64,000 nt of DNA, from the NCBI RefSeq assembly GCF_002949735.1, contig NZ_CP026681.1, positions 3,038,001-3,102,000 of the forward strand, in the 5' to 3' direction. The notes under the pieces are model-generated. The model did no database searches. It saw only the letters and a list, made by a program, of their open reading frames with translations, and had not been told where the DNA came from. Shown here one piece after another: positions 39,548 to 48,547 of the stretch; position 1 is the first letter of the stretch, and every line of letters starts with the position of its first letter. The translations under genes were made by a program, and so were the position numbers. Source of the DNA: Nostoc sp. 'Peltigera membranacea cyanobiont' N6 (GTDB lineage: Bacteria > Cyanobacteriota > Cyanobacteriia > Cyanobacteriales > Nostocaceae).

Positions 39548-40123
39548 ATGACTGCCCTGATTCTGAACCTCAGCCCTACCATTGAACTAACAGATGAGCA
39601 GTTCTTCCAACTGTGTCAAAATAATCGAGATTTGCGACTTGAGCGCACCGCAGAGGGAGAATTAATTATCATGCCACCAACTGGATGGGAAAGCGGAAAT
39701 CGCAATAGTAGACTCACACAGCGTTTAGGTAATTGGGCTGACGCTGATGGCACAGGTTTGGCTTTTGACTCCTCAACGGGTTTTAAGCTCCCCAATGGTG
39801 CAAATCGTTCTCCTGATGCATCCTGGGTAAGCCAAGAGCGATTAGAAGCCCTGAACCCAGACCCCGACAGATTCCTGCCACTCGCTCCAGATTTTGCGGT
39901 AGAATTGCGCTCTGCTTCAGACAGCTTAAAGACTGTGCAACAAAAAATGCAGGAGTATATTGACAATGGTGTGCGTTTAGGCTGGCTGATCGATCCGCAA
40001 AACCAACAGGTGGAAATTTACCGCCCAGGAAGGGATATTGAGATTTTGCGATCGCCTACTAGCTTATCAGGAGAGGATGTATTGCCTGGATTTATACTGG
40101 ATCTAGCACAAATTTTGAGTTAA
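39548..40123 (+). CDS. Uma2 family (DUF820) putative endonuclease
   Basis: This 191-residue protein of the cyanobacterially expanded Uma2 family has a PD-(D/E)xK nuclease-like fold. Typical blocks are ELTDEQFFQLCQNNRDLRLE, ELIIMPPTGWESGNRNSRLT, FKLPNGANRSPDASWVSQER and APDFAVELRSASDSLKTVQQ, with WLIDPQNQQVEIYRPG at the C-terminus. The acidic residues of SPD and the E of VELRS would be in the active site. A biological role has not been firmly assigned for these proteins. It is a single gene. Confidence 0.9.
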   Translation: MTALILNLSPTIELTDEQFFQLCQNNRDLRLERTAEGELIIMPPTGWESGNRNSRLTQRLGNWADADGTGLAFDSSTGFKLPNGANRSPDASWVSQERLEALNPDPDRFLPLAPDFAVELRSASDSLKTVQQKMQEYIDNGVRLGWLIDPQNQQVEIYRPGRDIEILRSPTSLSGEDVLPGFILDLAQILS

Positions 40124-40200
40124 GCGATCGCTCTTTCTCAATTCCAATTTTTGTGTGCCTAAAAACCTTTCTCACACAACCCTTTCACCACCATAATAAA

Positions 40201-42402
40201 TTAGCCATTTCCTGTAACCGATTCCAGTTCTTGAGACATCAAATGTGTGTTTCTGAATGTTGAGGCTGGCAAATAAACTGTAAATTGAGTTCCTCTGCCT
40301 ACCTGACTGTAAACATTGACAAAACCACCGTGATTTTTAACAATACCCAACGCCGTGGAAAGTCCTAAACCTGTACCTTTGCCTACCTCTTTGGTGGTAA
40401 AAAATGGTTCAAAAATCCGTTGCTGGACTTCCAACGACATCCCCATACCAGTATCTGTCACCACGATCGCAATATAAGAACCTACTTTAGCATCAATATT
40501 TATCTGGGCAGAATGTTCGCCAATCACCAGATTTTCTGCTGCAATCCTCAATATACCGCCATTGGGCATAGCATCGCGGGCATTGACTACTAAATTTATC
40601 AGCACCTGATGTATTTGAGTTGTGTCTCCACGGACATCCCACAGATTTTTAGGGATATCTACCTGACAGATGATAGATTTGGGAAACGTTTGAGCGATAA
40701 TCTGCTCCATTTCTGCCATCAAAGGCTGAATTTGCACAATTGTCCGTTTGCCTTCAATACCCCGTGCAAAAGACAATACTTGTTTGAGCAAATTAGCACC
40801 GCGTTTAACATTATTTTCTAAAGTTTGTAGTATTTGCTGACTCTCCGAATCGGGCAATTTCTTCTGCAATATTTGAACTGACATTAAAATTGGGGATAGT
40901 ATATTGTTGAGATCGTGGACGATACCGCCAGCTAAAGTGCCGATACTCTCCAAACGTTGCGATCGCAGAAGTTGAGCTTCCAGTTGTTTCTGCTGCGTAA
41001 TCTCGGTGTTTACACTCAAAATCGACTTAGTTTGTCCATTATCATCTCGAATCAGTATCCACCGACTTTCAACGATAATTACTCTACCTTCCTTTGTCAG
41101 TTGATGCAACTCACCCCGCCACTCACCCGTATTTATCACTTTCAAGTAAGCATCTTCTAGCTGTGGTGAAATATCTTTATACAAAAGTTGCAAAACATTA
41201 TTACCCACAACTTCTTCAGCTTTCCAGCCATACAGACGTTCAGCACCTTGATTCCAAAACAAAATTTGGTTGTGGATATTTCGTACAATAATCCCCTCAG
41301 TTGATACATCCAGCAGCAACCCTTGTTCGCGGATTTTCTGTTCTGCGTGTTTTTGCTGGGTTATATCTCGCATCAGTGCCAAATGGATGAATGTACCATC
41401 AGATTCGTTACGCAGTGGTACAGCATGACTTTCCATGTAGCGACGAGTACCTTTAAATCCGACAATTTCAAACTCCAAAGTCCCTTTGTTACCTTGGCAG
41501 ATACTTTTATGCAAGTTCGCAAAAGCCGCTCTATATTCTGGTACAATTACAGCATCAATTGGTTTACCAATTAATACATCAGCACTTTCCACTTCCATCA
41601 TTGCCAACCCTTCGGCATTAATTTCTAAAAGGGTGCCATCCTTAGCAATTAACTTGATGCATTCTGGTTCTGCATCTATCATGGCTCGTAAACGGTTTTC
41701 GCTTTGGCGTAGTGCCAGTTCCGTCTGCTGAAGTTGTCTGATATAATGCCACAACAAATCATACAGCAGCGCCACTAACACCAAATCCACAATAGCAGCG
41801 ATAAAAAATGTAACTACTGCCTTTTGGGAATTTGCTTGCGACTGCTGCATTCCCTGATGTAATAAATTTTGCTCTACCTCTAAGGAGTCGTGAATCAGCT
41901 GTTGGATTTCTTTACTGCTTTGGTTGTCTTTATCAGATAAGATTCGCTTCTTAACTGCTTCAAATCCCTGATTTTGTCTGAGGTAAATTTCTTGTTGCAG
42001 AATGTCGAGCCTACTGGTAATTTTCGGCTCCAGCAAAGAAATCCACTGCTGCTTTTGATGGTTATTAGCAGTTAACTTACGGAGAATTTGAATATTGCGA
42101 TTAGTTTGTTGATCGGCTGCAAGATAAGTTTTGAGATCGTCTGCATCTACTGTAATTAGGTAATTACGTTGTGCCGTTTCAGTATCTTTGAGTGTAGATT
42201 GAATCTTTTCAACTTGAGTAATAACTTCATAAGAAGATGTCACCCATTCCTGGTTGTGAATCAGCTTCACAGTATTGCTATAAGAGACTACAGCATTAGT
42301 AAATACAATTGCCAAGGCTAAGACGAATATTGCTTTTAGCTTTTGGACTCGATACCATTTTTTGATCGTGCGATCGCCTTTTCTGCGGCAGATGACATCC
42401 AT
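40201..42402 (-). CDS. PAS-domain sensor histidine kinase with CHASE3-like sensor
   Basis: This 733-residue membrane kinase has a first transmembrane helix at about 25-43, then an extracytoplasmic four-helix CHASE3-type sensor (IQSTLKDTETAQRNYLITVD), a second helix near 200-220, two PAS domains (about 240-350 and 365-480), a dimerisation domain with the phospho-histidine in GGIVHDLNNILSPI, and a HATPase domain with N-box VVNARDAMPNGG and G boxes DTGMGMS and GKGTGLGLSTALGIV. The reading frame ends TGNG; homologues I recall continue into a receiver domain. Here TAA replaces the next codon, followed by FIMVV, reminiscent of a receiver start. No cognate regulator is adjacent. Confidence 0.9.
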   Translation of the reverse strand: MDVICRRKGDRTIKKWYRVQKLKAIFVLALAIVFTNAVVSYSNTVKLIHNQEWVTSSYEVITQVEKIQSTLKDTETAQRNYLITVDADDLKTYLAADQQTNRNIQILRKLTANNHQKQQWISLLEPKITSRLDILQQEIYLRQNQGFEAVKKRILSDKDNQSSKEIQQLIHDSLEVEQNLLHQGMQQSQANSQKAVVTFFIAAIVDLVLVALLYDLLWHYIRQLQQTELALRQSENRLRAMIDAEPECIKLIAKDGTLLEINAEGLAMMEVESADVLIGKPIDAVIVPEYRAAFANLHKSICQGNKGTLEFEIVGFKGTRRYMESHAVPLRNESDGTFIHLALMRDITQQKHAEQKIREQGLLLDVSTEGIIVRNIHNQILFWNQGAERLYGWKAEEVVGNNVLQLLYKDISPQLEDAYLKVINTGEWRGELHQLTKEGRVIIVESRWILIRDDNGQTKSILSVNTEITQQKQLEAQLLRSQRLESIGTLAGGIVHDLNNILSPILMSVQILQKKLPDSESQQILQTLENNVKRGANLLKQVLSFARGIEGKRTIVQIQPLMAEMEQIIAQTFPKSIICQVDIPKNLWDVRGDTTQIHQVLINLVVNARDAMPNGGILRIAAENLVIGEHSAQINIDAKVGSYIAIVVTDTGMGMSLEVQQRIFEPFFTTKEVGKGTGLGLSTALGIVKNHGGFVNVYSQVGRGTQFTVYLPASTFRNTHLMSQELESVTGNG

Positions 42403-42651
42403 CAGTTAAAATTTAAAATTAAAAGCAGATACTGAGAATATTTTAATGATTGTGACAGCACGGGTAACAAAATACAATCTCTTAAAGTTGTAAATATTTG
42501 GATTTTTTGGGATGATCATTTATACGTAATAGTCACAAATAAATCCGCTAGCTTTTCATATAAATTCATTTTTACAGTATGTGGGCAATGCAGTTTAGAT
42601 CGGATAAATTGCCTATTAACAGAGAGTAGGCAAGAATACCAAAAATCACTA

Positions 42652-43821
42652 ATGACCAAACCACCACGTTGTATTGTCTGCAAGACAACTTTTTTACAGG
42701 GTCATAACTTTTACACTAGACTCTGTGTTGAGTGTGGAAATCTTAACTTCAGCAAGCGTCAGCAAAGTGCTGATTTACGGGGTATGATTGCCGTTGTCAC
42801 AGGAGCTAGGGTAAATATTGGTCATGGGGTAGCGTTGAGACTGTTGCGAGATGGTGCAACTGCGATCGCAACAAGCCGTTTTCCCCATGACGCGGCAAAA
42901 AGGTACGCAGCAGAACCAGATTTTCTAGAATGGCAACATCGTTTACAAGTTTACGGACTGGATTTGCGCCATCTCCATAGTGTTGAGCAATTTACCCAAC
43001 ACGTTTGCCAGTTTTACCCGCGACTCGACATTATTATCAATAATGCCGCACAAACAGTGCGTCGTCCGCCTGCGTTTTATCGTCATTTAATTGAGTTTGA
43101 ATCGCTGTCTTTCGGGGAACTACCGCCAGAAATACAGGGGTTAGTAAACCATAATCATGCGGTAAAAACTGAGAATCCGGCGCTATTAGCTAGTACAGAA
43201 GAAAAAGAAGCCACATTTACCGAAAATTCTGCTTTCCTCTCCCAGATTCCTTTGATTACCGAAGACAGCGTAGATAATTCGGCTTTTTTCCCTTTAGGAG
43301 AGTATACCGGTGATGGGCAACAACTGGACTTGCGTCCTTTTAATAGCTGGCTGATGAAGGATGAGCAAGTTAGCATTTTAGAATTATTGGAAGTGCATAT
43401 AATTAATGCGATCGCTCCATTTATCATTAACAGCAGACTCAAGCCATTAATGAGCAACTACAAAGAGACTAATAAATATATCATTAATGTTTCTTCAATG
43501 GAAGGGCGATTTAACGATGTTGACAAACCCTGGCGACATCCCCACACCAATATGGCAAAGGCTGCTCTCAATCAAATGACCCGTACCTGTGCCAAAGAAT
43601 ACGCCAAACATCGTATTTTTATGAATGCAGTAGACCCTGGATGGATTAGCTTCCAACACCCCTATCATCAAGCAAAATCCATGCAAGAACGTGGCGTTTA
43701 TCCTCCCTTTGATATCAATGATGCAGCTGCACGCATTTGCGACCCAATTTATCTAGGAATCAACCAAGGTAAAACACCTTTTGCTAAATTATTTAAAGAC
43801 TATACAGAAACAGATTGGTAA
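42652..43821 (+). CDS. Zinc-ribbon-fused SDR-like protein lacking the catalytic Tyr
   Basis: This 389-residue protein starts with a small zinc ribbon (C7-x2-C10 and C25-x2-C28). A short-chain dehydrogenase domain follows: TGARVNIG (50-57), NNAAQTVRRP (130 onwards) and the serine pair in NVSSMEG (281-282). The sequence HTNMAKAALN places T299 where the catalytic tyrosine of YxxxK should be; K303 remains. The domain has a long insertion (about 150-245). The family is conserved by my recollection but its reaction is not known; it may use altered chemistry or be a non-enzymatic NAD(P) sensor. A tRNA-like gene begins 6 bp after its stop. Confidence 0.82.
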   Translation: MTKPPRCIVCKTTFLQGHNFYTRLCVECGNLNFSKRQQSADLRGMIAVVTGARVNIGHGVALRLLRDGATAIATSRFPHDAAKRYAAEPDFLEWQHRLQVYGLDLRHLHSVEQFTQHVCQFYPRLDIIINNAAQTVRRPPAFYRHLIEFESLSFGELPPEIQGLVNHNHAVKTENPALLASTEEKEATFTENSAFLSQIPLITEDSVDNSAFFPLGEYTGDGQQLDLRPFNSWLMKDEQVSILELLEVHIINAIAPFIINSRLKPLMSNYKETNKYIINVSSMEGRFNDVDKPWRHPHTNMAKAALNQMTRTCAKEYAKHRIFMNAVDPGWISFQHPYHQAKSMQERGVYPPFDINDAAARICDPIYLGINQGKTPFAKLFKDYTETDW

Positions 43822-43826
43822 TTTCT

Positions 43827-43899
43827 GGCAGTGTAGCTTAATGGTAAAGTGTCCGCCTGTTCAAGGCGAAAGATAGCCGTTCGATTCGGTTCGCTGCCC
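43827..43899 (+). tRNA. tRNA-like gene, anticodon position UUC (Glu?), non-canonical loop
   Basis: A full cloverleaf folds. The acceptor is GGCAGTG/CGCTGCC, the D stem GCTT/AAGT, and the T arm AGCCG-TTCGATT-CGGTT with a normal T loop. The anticodon stem is CCGCC/GGCGA (one mismatch) with loop TGTTCAA. Standard spacing gives UUC, but position 33 is G instead of the nearly universal U. It may be a decayed tRNA or part of an unusual tRNA cluster. Confidence 0.65.
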
Positions 43900-43900
43900 C

Positions 43901-43972
43901 GGCAACGTAGTTCAAACAGTAGAATTCCTTGGAGCATACCAGGAGATACGGGTGTAATTCCCGTCGTTGCCC
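43901..43972 (+). tRNA. Second tRNA-like gene, divergent
   Basis: One base after the first, GGCAACG/CGTTGCC forms the acceptor, GTTC/GAAT the D stem, CCTTG/CCAGG the anticodon stem (one mismatch) with loop GAGCATA, and ACGGG/CCCGT the T stem with the odd loop TGTAATT. A T run follows directly (CTTTTT). With this fold the anticodon position is GCA, but U33 is absent and the T loop lacks the canonical TTC. Confidence 0.5.
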
Positions 43973-44057
43973 TTTTTGCGAGAGGATAATGGCGAGTCTT
44001 TTTCCGCTTCAAGATATTCCGATCGATTGACAACTAAGTGTTTTGAGAGTGCCTTTC

Positions 44058-44115
44058 GAGGAAGTTTGAAAAGTTCTCTTTTCGGTAGCAAAACGTTGGA
44101 GATACCCCTAAATAC
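44058..44115. repeat. Decayed copy of the 15730 MITE (left part)
   Basis: GAGGAAGTTTGAAAAG, GGTAGCAAAACGTT and AGATACCCCTAAAT align in order with the left half of the element at 15730-15893. The right half is missing. Confidence 0.6.
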
Positions 44116-44208
44116 CCCGATAAATTGCAGGAATTTTATTCTTGACATGATTCACCCGATGTGTTAATAATAATAGTTTGTGGAAACTTTACTTCTTAAT
44201 ATAAGCTC

Positions 44209-45552
44209 TTGGCTAACGTCATTGTCATAGGTGCCCAATGGGGCGATGAAGGAAAAGGTAAAATAACTGACTTACTCAGCCGTTCCGCAGATGTTGTGGT
44301 GCGTTACCAAGGGGGTGTCAATGCTGGACACACGATTGTAGTTAAAGGTCAGACCTTTAAACTGCACTTGATTCCCTCTGGTATTTTGTATCCAAATACC
44401 GATTGCATTATCGGCTGTGGAACAGTGATCGATCCACAGGTTTTGATCGCAGAAATCGACCAATTAAAAGAACTAAATATTTCCACTGACCACCTGCTGA
44501 TATCTGAGACAGCCCACGTAACGATGCCTTATCATCGATTGATTGACCAGGCATCGGAAGAAAGACGGGGAAGCCATAAGATCGGCACAACAGGTCGGGG
44601 CATTGGGCCGACTTATGCTGATAAATCTGAACGTACAGGCATTCGGGTTTTAGACTTGATGAACCCGGATGAGCTACGCGAGCAGTTGGAGTGGACGATT
44701 AATAATAAAAACCTCATTTTAGAAAAGCTTTACAACTTGCCGCCTCTAGATGCACAAGAGGTGATTGAGGAGTATTTGGGATATGCAGAACGGTTGCGCC
44801 CTTACGTTATTGATACATCGTTAAAAATATCCGATGCGATTCAGCGACGGCGCAATATTTTGTTTGAAGGCGCACAAGGTACGCTCCTGGACTTAGATCA
44901 CGGAACTTATCCTTATGTCACCTCCTCTAACCCTGTGGCGGGCGGGGCTTGCGTTGGTACTGGGGTAGGGCCGACAATGATCGATCGGGTAATTGGAGTG
45001 TCGAAAGCCTATACAACCCGTGTAGGGGAGGGGCCATTTCCCACGGAATTGCATGGAGAGTTGGGAGAATTGTTGTGCGATCGCGGTGCCGAATTTGGCA
45101 CAACCACCGGACGCAAACGGCGTTGTGGCTGGTTTGATGCGGTCATTGGTCGCTATGCCGTGCGGATTAACGGCATGGATTGTATGGCGCTGACTAAACT
45201 GGATGTCCTCGATGAATTAGAGTCAATCCAAGTTTGTGTAGCTTATGACATAGATGGCCGACGCAGCGAACACTTCCCCACAAGTTCTCGTCAATTTGCT
45301 AGATGTCGGCCCATCTACAAAACCTTACCAGGCTGGAAAGTGTCAACAACTGACTGCCGCACCCTGGAAGACTTGCCACAGCAAGCACTGGACTATCTAA
45401 AATTCCTCGCCGAATTAATGGAAGTCCCGATCGCGATCGTCTCACTAGGAGCCAGCCGCGATCAAACCATAATTGTAGAAGACCCCATCCACGGGCCAAA
45501 ACGCGCTTTATTGCACCCTGACGGCACACCTGCTACCTTGCTAAGTGCGTGA
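44209..45552 (+). CDS. purA: Adenylosuccinate synthetase
   Basis: This 447-residue protein is complete. It forms adenylosuccinate from IMP, aspartate and GTP on the way to AMP. The P-loop GDEGKGK is at residues 12-18 (GAQWGDEGKGKITDLLS), with the IMP-binding region GGVNAGHTIV, the GTTGRGIGPTYADK loop and GAQGTLLDLDHGTYPYVTSS. All are canonical. The start is TTG at 44209, which gives the standard N-terminus MANVIVIGAQ; no ATG is suitably placed. It is a core cytosolic gene with normal length, located after a pair of tRNA-like genes and a MITE remnant. Confidence 0.97.
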   Translation: MANVIVIGAQWGDEGKGKITDLLSRSADVVVRYQGGVNAGHTIVVKGQTFKLHLIPSGILYPNTDCIIGCGTVIDPQVLIAEIDQLKELNISTDHLLISETAHVTMPYHRLIDQASEERRGSHKIGTTGRGIGPTYADKSERTGIRVLDLMNPDELREQLEWTINNKNLILEKLYNLPPLDAQEVIEEYLGYAERLRPYVIDTSLKISDAIQRRRNILFEGAQGTLLDLDHGTYPYVTSSNPVAGGACVGTGVGPTMIDRVIGVSKAYTTRVGEGPFPTELHGELGELLCDRGAEFGTTTGRKRRCGWFDAVIGRYAVRINGMDCMALTKLDVLDELESIQVCVAYDIDGRRSEHFPTSSRQFARCRPIYKTLPGWKVSTTDCRTLEDLPQQALDYLKFLAELMEVPIAIVSLGASRDQTIIVEDPIHGPKRALLHPDGTPATLLSA

Positions 45553-45645
45553 ATTAGTCATTGGTCATTAGTCATTGGTCATTAGCAAATGACAACTGAC
45601 AAATGACTAATGACAACTAACAACTGACAACTGACAAAGGACAAC
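45553..45645. repeat. STRR tract of TCATTGG/TGACTAA-type heptamers
   Basis: Repeated units such as TTAGTCATTGGTCATTAG and, inverted, AATGACTAATGACAACT fill the gap between purA and rplY. Such short tandem repeats are typical of heterocystous cyanobacteria. Confidence 0.8.
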
Positions 45646-45649
45646 TTCT

Positions 45650-46255
45650 ATGGCTATTACAGTCGAATCTCAAAAACGTCCAGAAGGCAGCAAGCCAAGA
45701 GCTTTGCGCCGTTCTGGATTGATACCTGGCAATTTGTATGGTCATAAGGGTACAGAGTCAATTTCTTTGACTATTGATGCTAAAACCGTTGAGCGCTTGC
45801 TCAAAAGGGTTTCAGTTAATAACACCTTGATTGAATTAAACATTGCTGATGCACCTTGGCGCGGCAAAACGCTACTGCGGGAACTTCAGATCCATCCAGC
45901 AAAAGGTACGCCCTACCACCTCAGCTTTTTCGCGGTTGCTGGCCACGGTGACACCACTGTAGAAGTACGTCTGCGTTTTGTGGGAACTGCTGTTGGTGTT
46001 AAACAAGAAGGTGGTGTGTTAGACACCGTAATCTCCGAATTGCAAGTTAGTTGTGCGCCAGAAAACATCCCAGATGTAATTGAAATCGATGTCACTAACT
46101 TGCAAATTGGAGACAGTTTGAGTATTAGTGATATAGCCTTTCCTGAAGGTGTAACACCTCTAGCTGAATCAGAGCGACTTGTTGTCAGTGTTTTGCCACC
46201 ACAAATTAGTGCTGAAGATGCTGGGATAGAAACTGAAACTGAGGCAGCTTCTTAA
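45650..46255 (+). CDS. rplY: 50S ribosomal protein L25/general stress protein Ctc
   Basis: This 201-residue two-domain L25 (CTC type) has an N-terminal domain that binds 5S rRNA (RPEGSKPRALRRSGLIPGNL, then HKGTESISLTIDAKTVERLL) and a C-terminal beta-barrel TL5 domain (VRLRFVGTAVGVKQEGGVLD, PEGVTPLAESERLVVSVLPP). The length is normal for the long form. It is followed by a good terminator, so it ends a transcript that may begin in the STRR region or at purA. Confidence 0.95.
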   Translation: MAITVESQKRPEGSKPRALRRSGLIPGNLYGHKGTESISLTIDAKTVERLLKRVSVNNTLIELNIADAPWRGKTLLRELQIHPAKGTPYHLSFFAVAGHGDTTVEVRLRFVGTAVGVKQEGGVLDTVISELQVSCAPENIPDVIEIDVTNLQIGDSLSISDIAFPEGVTPLAESERLVVSVLPPQISAEDAGIETETEAAS

Positions 46256-46286
46256 GCTAGTTAAACTGTGTAATAATTTTTGATGA

Positions 46287-46314
46287 CACCAGGGGGGAAC
46301 CCCTGGTTTTTTTG
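46287..46314 (+). terminator. Rho-independent terminator after rplY
   Basis: CCAGGGG and CCCCTGG pair across GGAA and are followed directly by TTTTTTT. Confidence 0.9.
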
Positions 46315-46338
46315 TATTTGAACCGCAGAGGAATAGAA

Positions 46339-47862
46339 ATGACAGAAGCGACTCTTCCAGTCTTAATTCAGCAAATGTTGCAGCCTGGATTTTATCCCCA
46401 TGCGGTAACAGAACCCATTGAACTAATTCAAACTCACATTTCTTATGTGCTGCTGACTGGAGATTACGCTTATAAGCTGAAAAAACCGATGAATTTTGGC
46501 TTTTTGGACTTTTCCACCTTAGAGAAGCGGCAGCATTTTTGTCAGGAAGAGTTGCGGTTAAATCAGAGGGGTGCTGGTGAACTATATTTAGAAGTTTTGC
46601 CCATAACTCTGGTAGGGGAGCAATACCAGTTAGGGGGAACGGGTGAGGCTGTAGAATATGTGCTGAAAATGCGGCAGTTTCCTCAAGAGTCGCTATTGAG
46701 TACATTTTTTGAACAGGGTAAATTAAATGAGACACTCCTAGATGAGTTGGGACGGGTGGTAGCTAAATACCATGCCGAAGCACAGACGAATGATTATATT
46801 CGCAGTTTTGGTGAAGTCCCAAAAGTCCGGGCTGCATTTGACGAGAATTATCAGCAAACTGAGAATTATATTGGTGGCCCTCAGACTCAAGCACAATTTA
46901 CAGAAACAAAGCAATATACAGATAACTTTTTTGCAGAACGTCCAGAATTATTTGCTAGCAGAATTCACAACAACTATATTCGTGAATGTCACGGGGATTT
47001 ACACCTGAGGAATATTGCCCTGTGGCACGATAAAATTTTGCTGTTTGATTGCATTGAGTTTAACGAGCCGTTTCGCTTTGTCGATGTGATGTACGATGTG
47101 GCGTTCACGGTGATGGATTTGGAAGCGCGGCACCGCAAAGACTTAGGTAATGCGTTTTTGAATGCCTACATAGAGCAAACTGGAGACTGGGAAGGTTTAC
47201 AGGTGCTGCCTTTATATTTAAGTCGGCAGGCTTATGTCAGAGCGAAGGTGACATCATTTTTGCTAGGCGATCCGAGCGTACCCGCGACGGTAAAGGAAGA
47301 GGCGACAAAAACCGCCAGTGAGTATTATAAACAGGCTTGGGAGTACACTAAACCAAAGGTTGGAGAGCTAATTTTGATGTCAGGGTTGTCGGGTTCTGGT
47401 AAAAGTACCACAGCCAGACATTTAGCCCGTCAACAGGGAGCGATTCACCTGCGTTCTGATGCGGTGCGGAAACATTTAGGGGGAATTCCTCTGTGGGAAA
47501 GAGGTGGCGATGATTTATATACGCCTGAGATGACCGAGAAAACCTACACAAGGCTGCTGGAATTGGGAATTATCCTGGCTAAACAAGGGTTTTCGGTGAT
47601 TTTGGATGCCAAGTATGATAAACAGCAGTTGCGGCAAGAAGCGATCGCTCAAGCTACAAAGCACGAAATTCCCTTTCAGATTATCCAATGCACAGCACCG
47701 CTAGAAGTTCTAAAAGAGCGTCTAAACAACCGCACTGGTGATATCGCTGATGCCACCGCCGATTTATTAGCTTCACAAATCAAACAAGCTGAACCTTTCA
47801 CTGAAGAAGAACAAACCTACCTAAAGATTTTGGATACAACTCAAGTAATTCGTAATTCGTAA
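46339..47862 (+). CDS. Fusion of APH-like kinase domain and P-loop kinase
   Basis: This 507-residue protein has two enzyme-like halves. Residues 1-330 resemble the aminoglycoside phosphotransferase/protein-kinase-like fold, with DYAYKLKKP as the ATP-binding lysine region and ECHGDLHLRNIALWHDKILL followed by FDCIEFNE as catalytic and metal loops. Residues 345-507 form an AAA_33-type P-loop kinase (LMSGLSGSGKSTTARHLARQ, VILDAKYDKQQLRQEA). Such fusions are widespread in bacteria and of unknown substrate; small-molecule phosphorylation is the likely role. Start 46339 (MTEATLP) follows GAGGAATAGAA; the frame from 46312 overlaps the terminator. Confidence 0.88.
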   Translation: MTEATLPVLIQQMLQPGFYPHAVTEPIELIQTHISYVLLTGDYAYKLKKPMNFGFLDFSTLEKRQHFCQEELRLNQRGAGELYLEVLPITLVGEQYQLGGTGEAVEYVLKMRQFPQESLLSTFFEQGKLNETLLDELGRVVAKYHAEAQTNDYIRSFGEVPKVRAAFDENYQQTENYIGGPQTQAQFTETKQYTDNFFAERPELFASRIHNNYIRECHGDLHLRNIALWHDKILLFDCIEFNEPFRFVDVMYDVAFTVMDLEARHRKDLGNAFLNAYIEQTGDWEGLQVLPLYLSRQAYVRAKVTSFLLGDPSVPATVKEEATKTASEYYKQAWEYTKPKVGELILMSGLSGSGKSTTARHLARQQGAIHLRSDAVRKHLGGIPLWERGGDDLYTPEMTEKTYTRLLELGIILAKQGFSVILDAKYDKQQLRQEAIAQATKHEIPFQIIQCTAPLEVLKERLNNRTGDIADATADLLASQIKQAEPFTEEEQTYLKILDTTQVIRNS

Positions 47863-47919
47863 TTGAATCGAAAATTACGAACTACGAATTAGTATGTAGT
47901 TAATAGCTTTTTTTACTGT

Positions 47920-48426
47920 ATGGCAGACAAAAAGAACGACTTTTTTAGTATTTCTCCCAGCTTCTTTTCTCAGTTGTTATTTGGGGCATTTTTAACATTT
48001 ATATTAGTAATGACCGGCTCTGCACCAGCCCTAAGTATCTTCTTAGGAATCATGGGCGGTTTCATCCTCAGCTGGATCGCAAGCTTAACCAACAATAGCA
48101 CCCAGGCCCCAACTGTAGCCTCTTCTGATGGCGTTGATACAGGACTGAAATACTGGTTATTTTTCATGCTTGGCTTTGTCTATTTGGGGTATCCACCACC
48201 GATGAGTATCTTGCTAGGTGGAATAGGCGGTTTAGCTGGAGGCTGGATTACTGCTTGGTGGGGAAGTAAGGAAGAAACTAGAACTCAGTTGCAAGTTGAA
48301 GAATCAGAAGAGAGTGAAATTGAACCAACGAACGACAGGATCAACAAAAGGCAAATCAGAAGAACCGCCCGCCGTTACCGTCGCGCTCCTGGAAGTGGTT
48401 TCAATTTCAGGTTTTGGGAAAGGTAG
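47920..48426 (+). CDS. Hypothetical membrane protein with paired hydrophobic hairpins
   Basis: This 168-residue protein has two similar halves, each with two membrane helices: LFGAFLTFILVMTGSAPALS and IFLGIMGGFILSWIASL, then YWLFFMLGFVYLGYPPPMSI and LLGGIGGLAGGWITAWWG. The internal repetition suggests an ancient duplication. The C-terminal 50 residues are strongly charged, ending with basic RRTARRYRRAPGSG. I do not recognise a family. It follows the kinase fusion on the same strand. Confidence 0.7.
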   Translation: MADKKNDFFSISPSFFSQLLFGAFLTFILVMTGSAPALSIFLGIMGGFILSWIASLTNNSTQAPTVASSDGVDTGLKYWLFFMLGFVYLGYPPPMSILLGGIGGLAGGWITAWWGSKEETRTQLQVEESEESEIEPTNDRINKRQIRRTARRYRRAPGSGFNFRFWER

Positions 48427-48547
48427 GAACTGGGGGTTAGGGACTAGAGACTGGGGACTGGGGACTGGGAAAGGATTATTTTAATCTTGATACCCAGTCC
48501 CCAATCCTCAATCTCTAATCTTTAATACCCAATACCTAATCCTCAAT
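48427..48547. repeat. STRR tract of GGGACTG/CCCAGTC-type heptamers
   Basis: Repeats of GACTGGG and, beyond 48489, their inverse CCCAGTCCCC fill the gap before the YdcF gene. Confidence 0.8.
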
